Shown: positions 1 to 13,444, numbered from the stretch's first letter. The stretch is 15,775 nt of DNA from a bacterium (GCA_021817655.1 JAKAGE010000013.1:1-15775), one strand, 5' to 3'. Numbers and translations are program-made. Notes: a model not told the origin generated them from the sequence alone.

Positions 1-4487
<4,487 letters not shown>

Positions 4488-4493
4488 GGTATG

Positions 4494-4499
4494 ATAGTA
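4494..4499 (-). promoter_or_regulatory. Possible -10 element for a leaderless rpoBC transcript
   Basis: On the minus strand TACTAT (4 of 6 matches to TATAAT) is followed by CATACC and then the rpoBC ATG. This is the spacing seen at three other starts in the window. No good -35 is visible 17 nt upstream (TTTTCG). The minus strand here reads CCTCCTT, the reverse of a Shine-Dalgarno, so there is no ribosome binding site. The call rests mainly on the shared geometry and is weak alone. Confidence 0.35.
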
Positions 4500-4667
4500 A
4501 GGAGGTTATTGCATCACGAAAACGAAAACGCGCGAAGCGTCATGTTCGCGGCGGGTCGTCAAAGAAATGGATGTAATAATGAAAAGTGTTGGACATGATG
4601 CGATTTCGGCCTTTATGGAACTCTTTGTAAACAGAATCGCCGAGGGCGGCGGCGTCCTCTCACGCGC

Positions 4668-4708
4668 AAAAAACGGCTTGTCCCTGTTTTTCGAGGGATA
4701 CCGTTTTT
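4668..4708 (-). terminator. Rho-independent terminator of the rodA-mltG operon
   Basis: On the minus strand, AAAAACGG (4708-4701) pairs with CCGTTTTTT (4676-4668), enclosing a second stem TCCCT/AGGGA around an A-rich loop, and ends in a T run. The first arm starts at the last base of the mltG TGA, so stop codon and terminator overlap. The plus strand also ends in CCGTTTTTC, so it may act in both directions. The 180 bases between it and the rpoBC ATG hold no gene that I can see. Confidence 0.85.
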
Positions 4709-5742
4709 CAGTTGCTTTCTAAGTATTTAACTCTATTTTGATTCTGTTCGTCAAGTGTCTTGGCGAATATGGTTTTTCCCGTCTTGGGATCGGTCAAATA
4801 ATAGAGGTACGAGGAGGCCTGAGGGTGGAGCGCTGCGGTAATGGCCGAAATTCCAGGATTCCCGATCGGTCCCGGAGGAAGACCCTTGTACAGATAGGTA
4901 TTATAAGGCGATTTGATCGTAAAGTCAACCGGGGAAAGCATGCAGGCCCCGCCGGAAGGAGCCATGACGGATGCGGCGTCCGTAGAGGAGGGGGCTCCCG
5001 CCAAAAACCCGCCAAGGGACTTTGCGTAGCAAATCGTCGCATCGATGTCGAGCGGCATGCCGATCGCAAGGCGCCTCAGGATGATTCCCGCGACGATCTC
5101 CTGATCGGTCTGGCTCTGCACCTCCTTCTCCAATATCGATGCGATGACCACCGCTCTCGCAGCACTCGCGGGATCCGCCGCAAGGAGCGGCGCTGCCTTT
5201 GCGTCGAAATCCTTCGTCATCGCCGCCGCAATGTCCGCGGGGTCCTCCCCTATAGAGAATTGATACGTGTCCGGGAAAAGATGCCCTTCCAGATTTTCCG
5301 AAAGCGCATAGTGCGCGAATTTTCCCGGCGGAGCGATAAGCGCCGCGGAAAGGATCCGGTCGATCACGAAGATATCCGCTCCTTCGGGGATCGTGACCGT
5401 CGCTTCCGCCGCCGCACCGCTCGAAAGCACGCCGATGATCGCCGCCGGGCTCATTGAAGGGCTCAGGCGATAGGATCCTGCTTTCAGCCCGCCCGCACGC
5501 CCATCGAGCAGGGCGACGGCATCGAAGACAAGGGAGGACCGGATAAGCCCCGCGCCGGCAAGGGCATCTGCAACGGTCCGGAACCCCTCCCCTTTGCTCA
5601 CCTCGAAAACGACCCGGGGGGCGTTGGCCGCGGCGCTCACCGGCCGCAGGCCAGAAAGGAACAGCCCGACGCCGGCAATGAAAACGACCGCGATCGCGGC
5701 GGCGCCCCCGAGATATTCCCTTTTCATGCTCCGCACCATCAT
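4708..5742 (-). CDS. mltG: Endolytic murein transglycosylase MltG (YceG family)
   Basis: Cleaves glycan strands of nascent peptidoglycan at the membrane, possibly acting as a terminase. The 344-aa product has one N-terminal membrane segment (about 11-31), a LysM-like region (about 43-110) and the YceG catalytic domain. Visible signatures are LEGHLFPDTYQF (151-162), ASILEKEV with the expected catalytic glutamate E205, GMPLDIDATICYA (229-241) and SPYNTYLYKGLPPGPIGNPG (279-298). A stretch between the last two carries two cysteines (C238, C267), which could form a disulfide outside the membrane; that is inference. The start overlaps the rodA stop by four bases (ATGA), pointing to translational coupling. 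A second ATG follows at once, and ATG AAA AGG five codons downstream is an alternative start. It ends in a strong terminator. Length is normal for the family. Confidence 0.93.
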   Translation of the reverse strand: MMVRSMKREYLGGAAAIAVVFIAGVGLFLSGLRPVSAAANAPRVVFEVSKGEGFRTVADALAGAGLIRSSLVFDAVALLDGRAGGLKAGSYRLSPSMSPAAIIGVLSSGAAAEATVTIPEGADIFVIDRILSAALIAPPGKFAHYALSENLEGHLFPDTYQFSIGEDPADIAAAMTKDFDAKAAPLLAADPASAARAVVIASILEKEVQSQTDQEIVAGIILRRLAIGMPLDIDATICYAKSLGGFLAGAPSSTDAASVMAPSGGACMLSPVDFTIKSPYNTYLYKGLPPGPIGNPGISAITAALHPQASSYLYYLTDPKTGKTIFAKTLDEQNQNRVKYLESN

Positions 5743-6794
5743 GACAGTTCGGAAGTTCTTCGGATGGAATTGACCACGGCAAGCATCAATGCGCTCGCGA
5801 GCATGCTCGACCCGCCGTAGCTCACGAGCGGGAACGTCACGCCGATGACCGGCATGATCCCCGTCGTGGAGCCGGTATTCAGCAGGAACTGCACGCCGAG
5901 CGCGATCGCCGCCCCGAGACAGACGAATTTCTCGAAGTTCTCATCCGCCCGCATGCCGATGCGCAGGATCTGCAGAATGAGCAGGAAGAACGCCGCGAGA
6001 ATGACGGCTCCCCCCACGACCCCCCATTCCTCGACGGCCGAAGCAAACACGAAATCCGCTGCCGGCTCGGAAAGAAACCCGAGCTGCGCCTGCGTCCCCT
6101 GCCCATATCCCGCCCCCCAGAGCCCTCCGGAGCCGATCGCGATCTTCGACTGCGTCACGCTGTAGTTGATCCCCAGCGTGTTCTCGCTCGGATAGAGGAA
6201 GCCGATGATGCGCGCACGGTGATACGGCTTGAGCACGTAGGCCCAGATGAAACCGCCGGCAAGCGCGATCACAAGAAGCGCCGCAAGCGTCCGCCGCCAC
6301 GGCAGCCCGAGGAACAGGAGAAATCCGAACCAGATCCCGAAGAAAATGAGCGCCGAGCCGAGGTCCGGCAGCTTCACGGCGATGAGCGCCGGAAAGAGGA
6401 AGAACAGGAATGAGGTGAGGATGGTCTTCCATCGCGCGATCGCGATATGCCGCCGGCTGAAATAGTTCGCAAAAAGGAGGATGAGCGCGACCTTCATGAA
6501 CTCCACCGGCTGGAGGCTGAGCGGCCCAAGCACGAGCCAGCTGTGAGTGTTCCTGATGCGGGGCCCGATGACGAGCGCCGCCGCCATGAGCGCCAGGGCG
6601 AACCCGTAGATCGCCCAGATGATCCACCGCGCGTTGAAAATGCTCCGCGCATCGATAAAGAACGACGCAATGATCACGCCGATGCCGAGCCCGATCCAGA
6701 CGGCCTGAAGGATGAAAAAATGGAACGAGACCGCGGAAAGGACGAGCAGGCTCACCGCCGCCAGGATCCCTGCCGGAATGAATAATGCCAACAT
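5739..6794 (-). CDS. rodA: SEDS peptidoglycan glycosyltransferase, RodA type
   Basis: Polymerises lipid II into glycan strands during cell elongation, normally with a class B PBP; none is in this window. The 351-aa product is hydrophobic along its length (about ten membrane segments). It carries SEDS signatures: LVLGPLSLQPVEFMKVA (88-104; most relatives have QPSE, here QPVE), KLPDLGSALI (141-150), QSKIAIGSGG (215-224), GTQAQLGFLSEPAADFVFA (233-251) with D247 as the expected catalytic aspartate, and VIGVTFPLVSYGGSS near the C-terminus. GTQ.QL.FL matches RodA better than FtsW. The frame is open upstream to 7157, but that part runs opposite the preceding gene's codons and is not membrane-like, so I chose ATG 6794, 47 bases after that gene's stop. 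A GGAG lies some 28 nt upstream, too far for a normal ribosome binding site. Overlaps mltG by four bases. Confidence 0.92.
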   Translation of the reverse strand: MLALFIPAGILAAVSLLVLSAVSFHFFILQAVWIGLGIGVIIASFFIDARSIFNARWIIWAIYGFALALMAAALVIGPRIRNTHSWLVLGPLSLQPVEFMKVALILLFANYFSRRHIAIARWKTILTSFLFFLFPALIAVKLPDLGSALIFFGIWFGFLLFLGLPWRRTLAALLVIALAGGFIWAYVLKPYHRARIIGFLYPSENTLGINYSVTQSKIAIGSGGLWGAGYGQGTQAQLGFLSEPAADFVFASAVEEWGVVGGAVILAAFFLLILQILRIGMRADENFEKFVCLGAAIALGVQFLLNTGSTTGIMPVIGVTFPLVSYGGSSMLASALMLAVVNSIRRTSELS

Positions 6795-6841
6795 CGCACT
6801 AAGGATAATGGAAATCGCCCCGCTCCGCCAGCCGGATCCGT

Positions 6842-7579
6842 CTAATGGAGTGCGTACACTATGACCTGATTCAGCGCGGGGTCGATGCCGGATTCGTTCG
6901 GATAGATCACCGAGAAATTCGTCGTCGTCCCCGCACCCACGTTCCCGAGTTCGGTCTGCGACGCGCCAATAATTCCCCCGTTCACGTCCTTGAAAAGCAC
7001 CATAATGACCACCCGCACGTAGGATGCGATACCCGTGTTCGCAAGCTGGCCGCCCACGGACACTGTAGGACCGGACGCGTTCGCCGCGACGTTCTGAACC
7101 GCGAATTGCCCCGGGGCGATCCCGGCGCCCGGACCCATCGTGGAGCTCGCCTCCCATTCCGCTCCCGTGATGTTCAGTACGGCATGATCGAACGGTCCGG
7201 AAACCGCCACATTGGGGATAAGAAGATACTTGTTCTGATTCGCGTAGATGAACGACTGCCCCGGAATGAACGCCTGAACGACCCCCGACGCATTATCAAG
7301 ATCCAATTCATAATCATATGCCGGAGCGCCGAAATTTACGCTTCCATTCGCCACCTCGACGAGGAACGTATCATGCCCCGGGCTTGTCACGAAGGTTGCG
7401 GCGACCGTTGCGGCAAGCGGCGCGGTGCTCGTCGGCGCGCACGTTGCCGGAGTGCATGCCGCCACCGGCGCGCGCATGAAGGGGCGGATGAGCGCGAAAT
7501 AGATTCCCGCGCAGACGATTCCGAGCGCCAAAAGATAGAAAACTCCGTAAATGAGCTGTTTCGCCGTTCGGGTGTCCAT
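6842..7579 (-). CDS. Membrane-anchored extracytoplasmic protein, function unknown
   Basis: The 245-aa product has a short basic N-terminus, one membrane segment (about residues 10-32), an Ala/Pro/Thr-rich linker with two cysteines (about 38-62) and a beta-rich outer part. The C-terminal segment, about 172-245 (SVGGQLANTGIASYVRVVI onward, with VLFKDVNGGIIGASQTELG), resembles the small immunoglobulin-like FxLYD/DUF3426-type domain that often decorates anchored envelope proteins. I recognise this only by pattern. It is the first gene of an operon with rodA and mltG, so a role in wall assembly or envelope scaffolding is plausible. The frame is open up to 7774, but that extension runs through the 5S gene. 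ATG 7579 follows a perfect TATAAT by six bases and has no Shine-Dalgarno, which argues for this start and a leaderless mRNA. Confidence 0.82.
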   Translation of the reverse strand: MDTRTAKQLIYGVFYLLALGIVCAGIYFALIRPFMRAPVAACTPATCAPTSTAPLAATVAATFVTSPGHDTFLVEVANGSVNFGAPAYDYELDLDNASGVVQAFIPGQSFIYANQNKYLLIPNVAVSGPFDHAVLNITGAEWEASSTMGPGAGIAPGQFAVQNVAANASGPTVSVGGQLANTGIASYVRVVIMVLFKDVNGGIIGASQTELGNVGAGTTTNFSVIYPNESGIDPALNQVIVYALH

Positions 7580-7585
7580 AGGTCC

Positions 7586-7612
7586 ATTATAGACGATGTA
7601 CCATTTTGACAA
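7586..7612 (-). promoter_or_regulatory. Promoter of the envelope operon (7579-4708), predicted leaderless
   Basis: On the minus strand, a perfect TATAAT (7591-7586) is preceded by TTGTCA (7612-7607) at a 15-nt spacing. Transcription starting about seven bases after the -10 would begin at or next to the A of ATG 7579. The -35 overlaps the T-run that ends the rRNA transcript, so terminator and promoter are interleaved. Confidence 0.7.
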
Positions 7613-7628
7613 AAATAAAAACGGCGCT
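7611..7628 (-). terminator. Terminator of the 23S-5S transcript
   Basis: After the 5S gene the minus strand reads GCGCCGTTTTTATTTTTG. The hairpin appears to be the 5S closing helix itself, which extends to about 14 pairs (7753-7740 with 7638-7625, one G-T wobble), followed directly by the T-rich tract. No separate hairpin is present. Confidence 0.6.
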
Positions 7629-7748
7629 TTGATGTCGGCACATCCTACTTTCCCCATCTGACGATGAGTATCATGGGATCGGGGCGCTTTCACTTCTCTG
7701 TTCGGAATGGGAAGAGGTGGGACACGCCCAAATGAAGCACCGACATCA
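7629..7748 (-). rRNA. rrf: 5S ribosomal RNA
   Basis: The minus strand carries the conserved 5S core CCCATTCCGAACAGAGAAGT followed by GAAAGCGCC, and the terminal helix GATGTCGG / CCGACATC closes the molecule. Length is about 120 nt; the ends are judged from the helix and may be off by a few bases. It follows the 23S gene after a 230-base spacer containing two large hairpins. It is directly followed by a T-tract terminator. Confidence 0.95.
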
Positions 7749-7759
7749 AAACGTCGTTC

Positions 7760-7822
7760 GCAAATATGATGCATTTGTGACCTAGCGTTCAGAAACGACG
7801 GTCACAAATGCATCATATTTGC
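7760..7822 (-). repeat. Perfect 23-bp inverted repeat upstream of 5S (pre-rRNA processing hairpin)
   Basis: Positions 7760-7782 (starting GCAAATATGATGCATTTGTG) are the exact reverse complement of 7800-7822. The 17-base loop adds a four-pair CGTT/AACG stem. In the transcript it lies just 5' of 5S. A double-stranded RNA of this length is a typical RNase III substrate, so it probably helps release 5S from the precursor; that role is inferred. Confidence 0.85.
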
Positions 7823-7845
7823 TCACTCCGGTTATTTTAGTAGAG

Positions 7846-7958
7846 AACATTCTGCATCTGTCTTTTGAGGGGCTATCGGAGGCGACGAAGGTCGCCGAGA
7901 TGGAGCGCCGCGCGAGCACGCGCGGACGCGTACCCTCAAAAAACAGATGCAGAATGTT
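7846..7958 (-). repeat. Branched hairpin just 3' of 23S
   Basis: Positions 7846-7871 pair with 7933-7958 over 26 positions with a single mismatch (arm begins AACATTCTGCATCTGT). The enclosed 61 bases form at least two GC-rich hairpins: GGCGAC-GAAG-GTCGCC (7881-7896) and CCGCGCG-AGCA-CGCGCGG (about 7908-7925). The whole lies four bases outside the 23S terminal stem and is likely a processing structure. Confidence 0.8.
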
Positions 7959-7962
7959 TGTT

Positions 7963-7976
7963 GCAAGTCAGCATTG

Positions 7977-7987
<11 letters not shown>
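7963..7987 (-). repeat. 23S terminal processing stem, 3' arm
   Basis: These 25 bases (plus strand begins GCAAGTCAGCATTGGGATGG) are the exact reverse complement of 10961-10985 at the other end of the 23S gene. Together they form the extended 23S closing helix, the canonical RNase III stalk of the precursor. Confidence 0.92.
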
Positions 7988-10960
<2,973 letters not shown>

Positions 10961-10970
<10 letters not shown>

Positions 10971-10985
10971 CCAATGCTGACTTGC
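10961..10985 (-). repeat. 23S terminal processing stem, 5' arm
   Basis: Partner of 7963-7987: 25 of 25 bases are complementary. The pairing brackets the mature 23S and fixes the approximate ends of the gene. Confidence 0.92.
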
Positions 10986-10987
10986 TC

Positions 10988-11058
10988 GTGTTGTGCTGGA
11001 ATATATTTTTGACACGGCGCCGAGGAACGGCGGTCCAAAATATATTCCAGCACAACAC
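10988..11058 (-). repeat. Long hairpin just 5' of 23S
   Basis: Positions 10988-11009 (GTGTTGTGCTGGAATATATT onward) are the exact reverse complement of 11037-11058, 22 pairs, and the 27-base centre continues as GAC...GTC and CGCCG-AGGAA-CGGCG. It sits two bases outside the 23S closing stem. Together with the 7846-7958 hairpin it makes a junction at the foot of the 23S stalk. Confidence 0.85.
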
Positions 11059-11060
11059 TC

Positions 11061-11290
11061 GCACACCAGTGGCGAAAATAAATCCACCACCGATGTTGTG
11101 ACCCTGTCCGCCACGAGAAATTGCGCATGGATGCTCCACGCGGGCACGCCGTTCCTTACGACGCACCTAATAGTGGCACAGGGTCTCCATATTATTCCCC
11201 CGACTCTACAATTCGGAGTTCCGCAAAACCCGCGGATCATTTTAATAGTGCATCAGCGCCTTGTGGGCGCCATAAGATGCGCTCGCCAAG
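11061..11290 (-). other. Structured, gene-free leader region upstream of 23S
   Basis: No convincing gene. On the minus strand GACCCTGTGCCAC (11184-11172) pairs with GTGGCGGACAGGGTC (about 11115-11101, two-base bulge) and encloses two hairpins: GGTGCGTCG/CGGCGTGCC with wobble pairs, and GCGTGGA-GCA-TCCATGC. Upstream are GCATC...GCGCC-CACAA-GGCGC...GATGC and CCGC-GGGTTTT-GCGG. A CACAACA segment near 11100 can also pair with TGTTGTG of the adjacent 23S-flanking hairpin, an alternative fold. It may be the 5' part of the pre-rRNA or a separate small RNA; I do not recognise it as 6S, tmRNA, SRP or RNase P RNA. A candidate -10 (TAAAAT, near 11240) lacks a good -35. Confidence 0.45.
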
Positions 11291-11316
11291 AAAAAAATCA
11301 GCCGCACACTGCGGCC
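11291..11316 (-). terminator. Intrinsic terminator between promoter and 23S
   Basis: On the minus strand GCCGCA (11315-11310) - GTG - TGCGGC (11306-11301) is followed by TGA and seven Ts (11297-11291). An upstream AGCCGCA (near 11335) could compete for the same 3' arm. Transcripts from the promoter at 11425-11398 would end here after about 98 nt unless terminator read-through occurs. Confidence 0.75.
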
Positions 11317-11397
11317 GTTGGGCTGCATCAAAGATGCGGCTCAGCCGGAGTGTTGGGAAAAATTTAATGTCTTAAGCATCACGTATCTTACGGGATA

Positions 11398-11425
11398 AGT
11401 ATACTCGCCTCAAAAGCAATGTCAA
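11398..11425 (-). promoter_or_regulatory. Strong sigma-70-like promoter upstream of the 23S-5S unit
   Basis: On the minus strand a perfect TTGACA (11425-11420), a 16-base spacer and TATACT (11403-11398). Predicted transcription start is about 11391. It is the best promoter upstream of the rRNA genes, about 420 bases from 23S, but an intrinsic terminator lies between. It is divergent to the plus-strand promoter of the 40-aa gene. Confidence 0.75.
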
Positions 11426-11457
11426 TAGCGGGATAATTCCTTGTTGCCGCCTCAGGG

Positions 11458-11465
11458 TATATAAT
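11458..11465 (+). promoter_or_regulatory. -10 element of the 40-aa membrane peptide gene
   Basis: TATATAAT contains a perfect TATAAT. The -35 is weak (TTCCTT at 17 nt). A start about seven bases downstream gives a leader of only about 15 nt that begins at the Shine-Dalgarno. Confidence 0.5.
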
Positions 11466-11484
11466 CAAAAAGGAGGGTAAGACC

Positions 11485-11607
11485 ATGAGCGACGTAGCTT
11501 CCTGGGTCACTGCAGGAGCAATCACGGCGGCGTTGGCGATAGCGGTTATCGCTGCCATCTGCTGCCGTTCGGAAGGAAAGAAGAAATTTCCGAACGACGC
11601 CGTCTGA
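11485..11607 (+). CDS. Small single-pass membrane peptide, 40 aa, function unknown
   Basis: ATG 11485 follows AAGGAGGG by seven bases, the strongest ribosome binding site in the window, with TATAAT about 20 bases upstream. The 40-aa product starts MSDVASWVTAGAITAALAIA, continues into VIAAICC (a helix of some 17-20 hydrophobic residues, about 7-27, ending in a Cys pair) and closes with a charged tail RSEGKKKFPNDAV. By the positive-inside rule the Lys-rich tail would be cytoplasmic. A terminator follows after 15 bases, making a complete minimal transcription unit between the divergent rRNA promoter and the convergent tRNA-Pro gene. I do not recognise a family; possibilities include a small regulatory membrane protein or a type I toxin-like peptide, but nothing in the sequence decides. 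Confidence rests on the promoter, ribosome binding site, frame and terminator together. Confidence 0.72.
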   Translation: MSDVASWVTAGAITAALAIAVIAAICCRSEGKKKFPNDAV

Positions 11608-11622
11608 CCAATCCGGGTTCAC

Positions 11623-11658
11623 ATACGCCGATCCTTTCAAAGGACGGCGTATTTTGTT
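11623..11658 (+). terminator. Terminator of the 40-aa membrane peptide gene
   Basis: ATACGCCG (11623-11630) pairs with CGGCGTAT (11645-11652), with an inner TCCTT/AAGGA stem, followed by TTTTGTTGT. The T-tract abuts the 3' end of the convergent tRNA-Pro gene. Confidence 0.85.
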
Positions 11659-11659
11659 G

Positions 11660-11730
11660 TCGGGCCGCCGGGAATCGAACCCGGTCTTTACGCACCCGAA
11701 GCGCACGTACTACCGGTATACTACGGCCCG
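11660..11730 (-). tRNA. tRNA-Pro (anticodon CGG)
   Basis: Cloverleaf on the minus strand: acceptor CGGGCCG/CGGCCCG, D stem GTAT/GTAC, anticodon stem TGCGC/GCGTA around loop TTCGGGT (anticodon CGG, with G37 as usual for proline), T arm CCGGG-TTCGATT-CCCGG, discriminator A. The variable region is short (four bases), giving 71 nt. The genome reads ACAACA after the acceptor, so CCA is not encoded and must be added by the enzyme encoded just upstream (13342-11894). Confidence 0.95.
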
Positions 11731-11740
11731 AAGTTGAGGA

Positions 11741-11771
11741 GAGAATATACAAACGAAGTTTGCATATTCTC
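11741..11771. repeat. Hairpin 10 bases upstream of tRNA-Pro, containing a likely -10
   Basis: GAGAATAT-a-CAAAC-gaa-GTTTG-c-ATATTCTC: 13 pairs, one mismatch, three-base loop. No T-tract follows on either strand, so it is not a terminator. On the minus strand TATATT (11749-11744) lies 13 bases before the tRNA, nearly the same spacing as the -10 of the other tRNA here, so the palindrome may be a promoter or operator; no -35 is evident. Confidence 0.55.
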
Positions 11772-11855
11772 CACGAAACGAGGGACGCGGCCTTCTGAGG
11801 CCACGGCCCGAAATCTCTCTGGACGACAACTGAAGTATTTAACCGCACTTTCAAA

Positions 11856-11882
11856 AAAAACTCAACCGGGGAACCGGCCTTG
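11856..11882 (-). terminator. Terminator of cca
   Basis: Minus strand GGCCGG-TTCC-CCGGTT (two G-T pairs) followed by GAG and eight Ts. It lies about 12 bases after the cca stop codon and before tRNA-Pro. Confidence 0.65.
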
Positions 11883-11893
11883 AAATTCGGAAG

Positions 11894-13342
11894 TTACGCT
11901 ACCCGATGCCTCTTCTTGATCTCCCCTTCGGCCTCTTCTTCCGCCTCGCGCTTTTTCTCCTGCGCATGCGCAAAAAGCTCCTTCAGCCCATCATCGCTCA
12001 ATGCATTCAATTCCTTCGCCCGCGTTGCAAGATAATCCTTTTCATTCCGCGCCGGATCGTCGAGCACCTCTTCGAGGAGCGCGTTCAGGATCCACCCGAC
12101 CCGCGGCGACTGCGGAATCCCGAGCAGCGGCATGAGGTCATCGCCCCGCAATGCGAGCATCTTCGGCGAAAGCGGATCGCGCTTGACCTTCTCGATCATG
12201 AAGAGCAGATGGCGCAAGCGGTACGGCATCGCTTTTTTGACGCCGCTCCCGATGCGGTCCGCCTCGCGGACCTTCAAAAGATCGTCGATGTTCTCCGGCC
12301 CTACGCGCGCCACGAACCGACGCACGCCGGCGGGTGAGATCACGCCCGTGTCGTAATAGAACATATGCATGCGCACAAGATGCGCGACCCGCTCCACGAA
12401 GTCGCGCGGATACCGCAGTCGGTCAAGCATACGCACCGCCATCTTTGCGCCGATGTACTCATGCTGATAGAACGTCGAGTCCGGCCCTTCGCCGCGCTTG
12501 GACTTCGGCTTGCCCACGTCGTGCAGGAGCGACGCCATGCGCACTTCAAGCGAATAATTTTCGCGCGCGGTGTAATCGAGCGCGCGTACGTTATGCTCGA
12601 AAACAGTATAGATGTGATGCTTATTCTGCCCGACGCCGATCCCCTCGCGCAGCTCCGGCAGGACATAACGAAGAAGATCGAGCTCTTCAAGGAGAATGAT
12701 CCCCTTCGCGGCATCACGCGTCATCAAGATCTTTGACAGCTCATCGCGCACGCGCTCCTTCGCGATCGCCTCCAATCCGCCCGCGAGCTTTTCGATCGCG
12801 CGGCGCGTGTTTAGTTCGATCTCAAAATCGAGCTCCACCGCAAAACGCACCGCGCGCATCAGCCGCAAGGCATCCTCGCTGAACCGCTCCTCCGGCGCGC
12901 CGACCGTGCGCACCACACGCGCATCGAGATCGCGCCGCCCGCCGAACGGGTCCAGCACATCTCCCTTCATGTCCATCGCCATTGCGTTCACGGTAAAATC
13001 GCGGCGGGAAAGGTCGTCCTCTATATTAGAGGCGAACTTTACCTCGTCCGGATGGCGCTTGTCGGTATATTTTCCTTCGATGCGATAGGTCGTAACCTCG
13101 ATCACTTTGCAGCGGGAGTCCTCCGACGCGGTCTTTATGCCGACCGTGCCGAATGCATTCTCGTAGACGGTGTCCGGAAAGATCTTTTGGATCTCCTCCG
13201 GCCGCGCATCCGTTGCAACGTCCCAGTCCTTCGGCTCGCGGTCGAGCAGGATATCGCGCACGCAGCCGCCTACGAGGTACGCCTCAAACCCCGCCTCGGC
13301 GAGGGCTTTGGAGACCGCAATGACCTCATCGGGAACATTCAT
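11894..13342 (-). CDS. cca: CCA-adding tRNA nucleotidyltransferase with HD domain
   Basis: Adds or repairs the 3' CCA of tRNAs using CTP and ATP; essential here if, as in both tRNAs of this window, CCA is not encoded. The 482-aa product has a class II nucleotidyltransferase head: YLVGGCVRDILL (22-33), the metal-binding pair D39/D41 in KDWDVATDA, RRDFTVNAMA (113-122) and the EDALR nucleotide-selecting motif (E156, D157, R160). An HD phosphohydrolase domain follows, with H274/D275 in SLLHDVGKPK and the preceding histidines in NKHHIYTVFEHN (240-251). The C-terminus is a charged, probably coiled tail. ATG 13351 is also in frame, but a TACAAT ending seven bases before ATG 13342 would place the transcription start at the second ATG, so I chose 13342. 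It has its own terminator. Confidence 0.93.
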   Translation of the reverse strand: MNVPDEVIAVSKALAEAGFEAYLVGGCVRDILLDREPKDWDVATDARPEEIQKIFPDTVYENAFGTVGIKTASEDSRCKVIEVTTYRIEGKYTDKRHPDEVKFASNIEDDLSRRDFTVNAMAMDMKGDVLDPFGGRRDLDARVVRTVGAPEERFSEDALRLMRAVRFAVELDFEIELNTRRAIEKLAGGLEAIAKERVRDELSKILMTRDAAKGIILLEELDLLRYVLPELREGIGVGQNKHHIYTVFEHNVRALDYTARENYSLEVRMASLLHDVGKPKSKRGEGPDSTFYQHEYIGAKMAVRMLDRLRYPRDFVERVAHLVRMHMFYYDTGVISPAGVRRFVARVGPENIDDLLKVREADRIGSGVKKAMPYRLRHLLFMIEKVKRDPLSPKMLALRGDDLMPLLGIPQSPRVGWILNALLEEVLDDPARNEKDYLATRAKELNALSDDGLKELFAHAQEKKREAEEEAEGEIKKRHRVA

Positions 13343-13349
13343 TGACTTC

Positions 13350-13378
13350 ATTGTATGCGATTCGGGTAAATACGGAAA
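13350..13378 (-). promoter_or_regulatory. Promoter of cca, predicted leaderless
   Basis: Minus-strand TACAAT (13355-13350; 5 of 6 matches) is followed by GAAGTCA and ATG 13342. A poor -35 (TTTCCG, 13378-13373) lies at 17 nt. No Shine-Dalgarno is present before either candidate ATG. Confidence 0.5.
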
Positions 13379-13379
13379 A

Positions 13380-13409
13380 TTGACTTCAGGGCAACAATGC
13401 GCCTAGGAT
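13380..13409 (+). promoter_or_regulatory. Promoter of the 114-aa gene
   Basis: TTGACT (13380-13385), 18-base spacer, TAGGAT (13404-13409). It is divergent to and interleaved with the cca promoter region. Confidence 0.5.
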
Positions 13410-13444
13410 AAGGAGCATTCCATTTCAGCTCCTTGGAGGTATTT

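Noticed and set aside
4491..4600. Perfect Shine-Dalgarno AAGGAGGT on the plus strand at 4499-4506
   Set aside because: The only nearby start (TTG 4509) is two bases away and leads to a 29-31-codon frame of no character; it looks like chance in the region before rpoBC.
6795..7157. N-terminal extension of the rodA frame up to 7157
   Set aside because: It is Arg/Gly/Ser-rich, lies on the same strand in another frame over the upstream gene's codons, and SEDS proteins begin with a membrane segment as found from 6794.
7580..7774. N-terminal extension of the envelope-protein frame up to 7774
   Set aside because: It would translate the 5S rRNA; ATG 7579 directly follows a perfect -10 element.
11724..11820. 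Repeat of ACGGCCCGAA at 11724 and about 11804, as a possible tRNA-Pro remnant
   Set aside because: Only about ten bases are shared and no further tRNA arm can be built from the second copy.
13343..13351. Upstream ATG 13351 as the cca start
   Set aside because: It lies within the TACAAT element that predicts transcription from about 13342; CCA-adding enzymes do not need the three extra residues. Either start is possible in principle.
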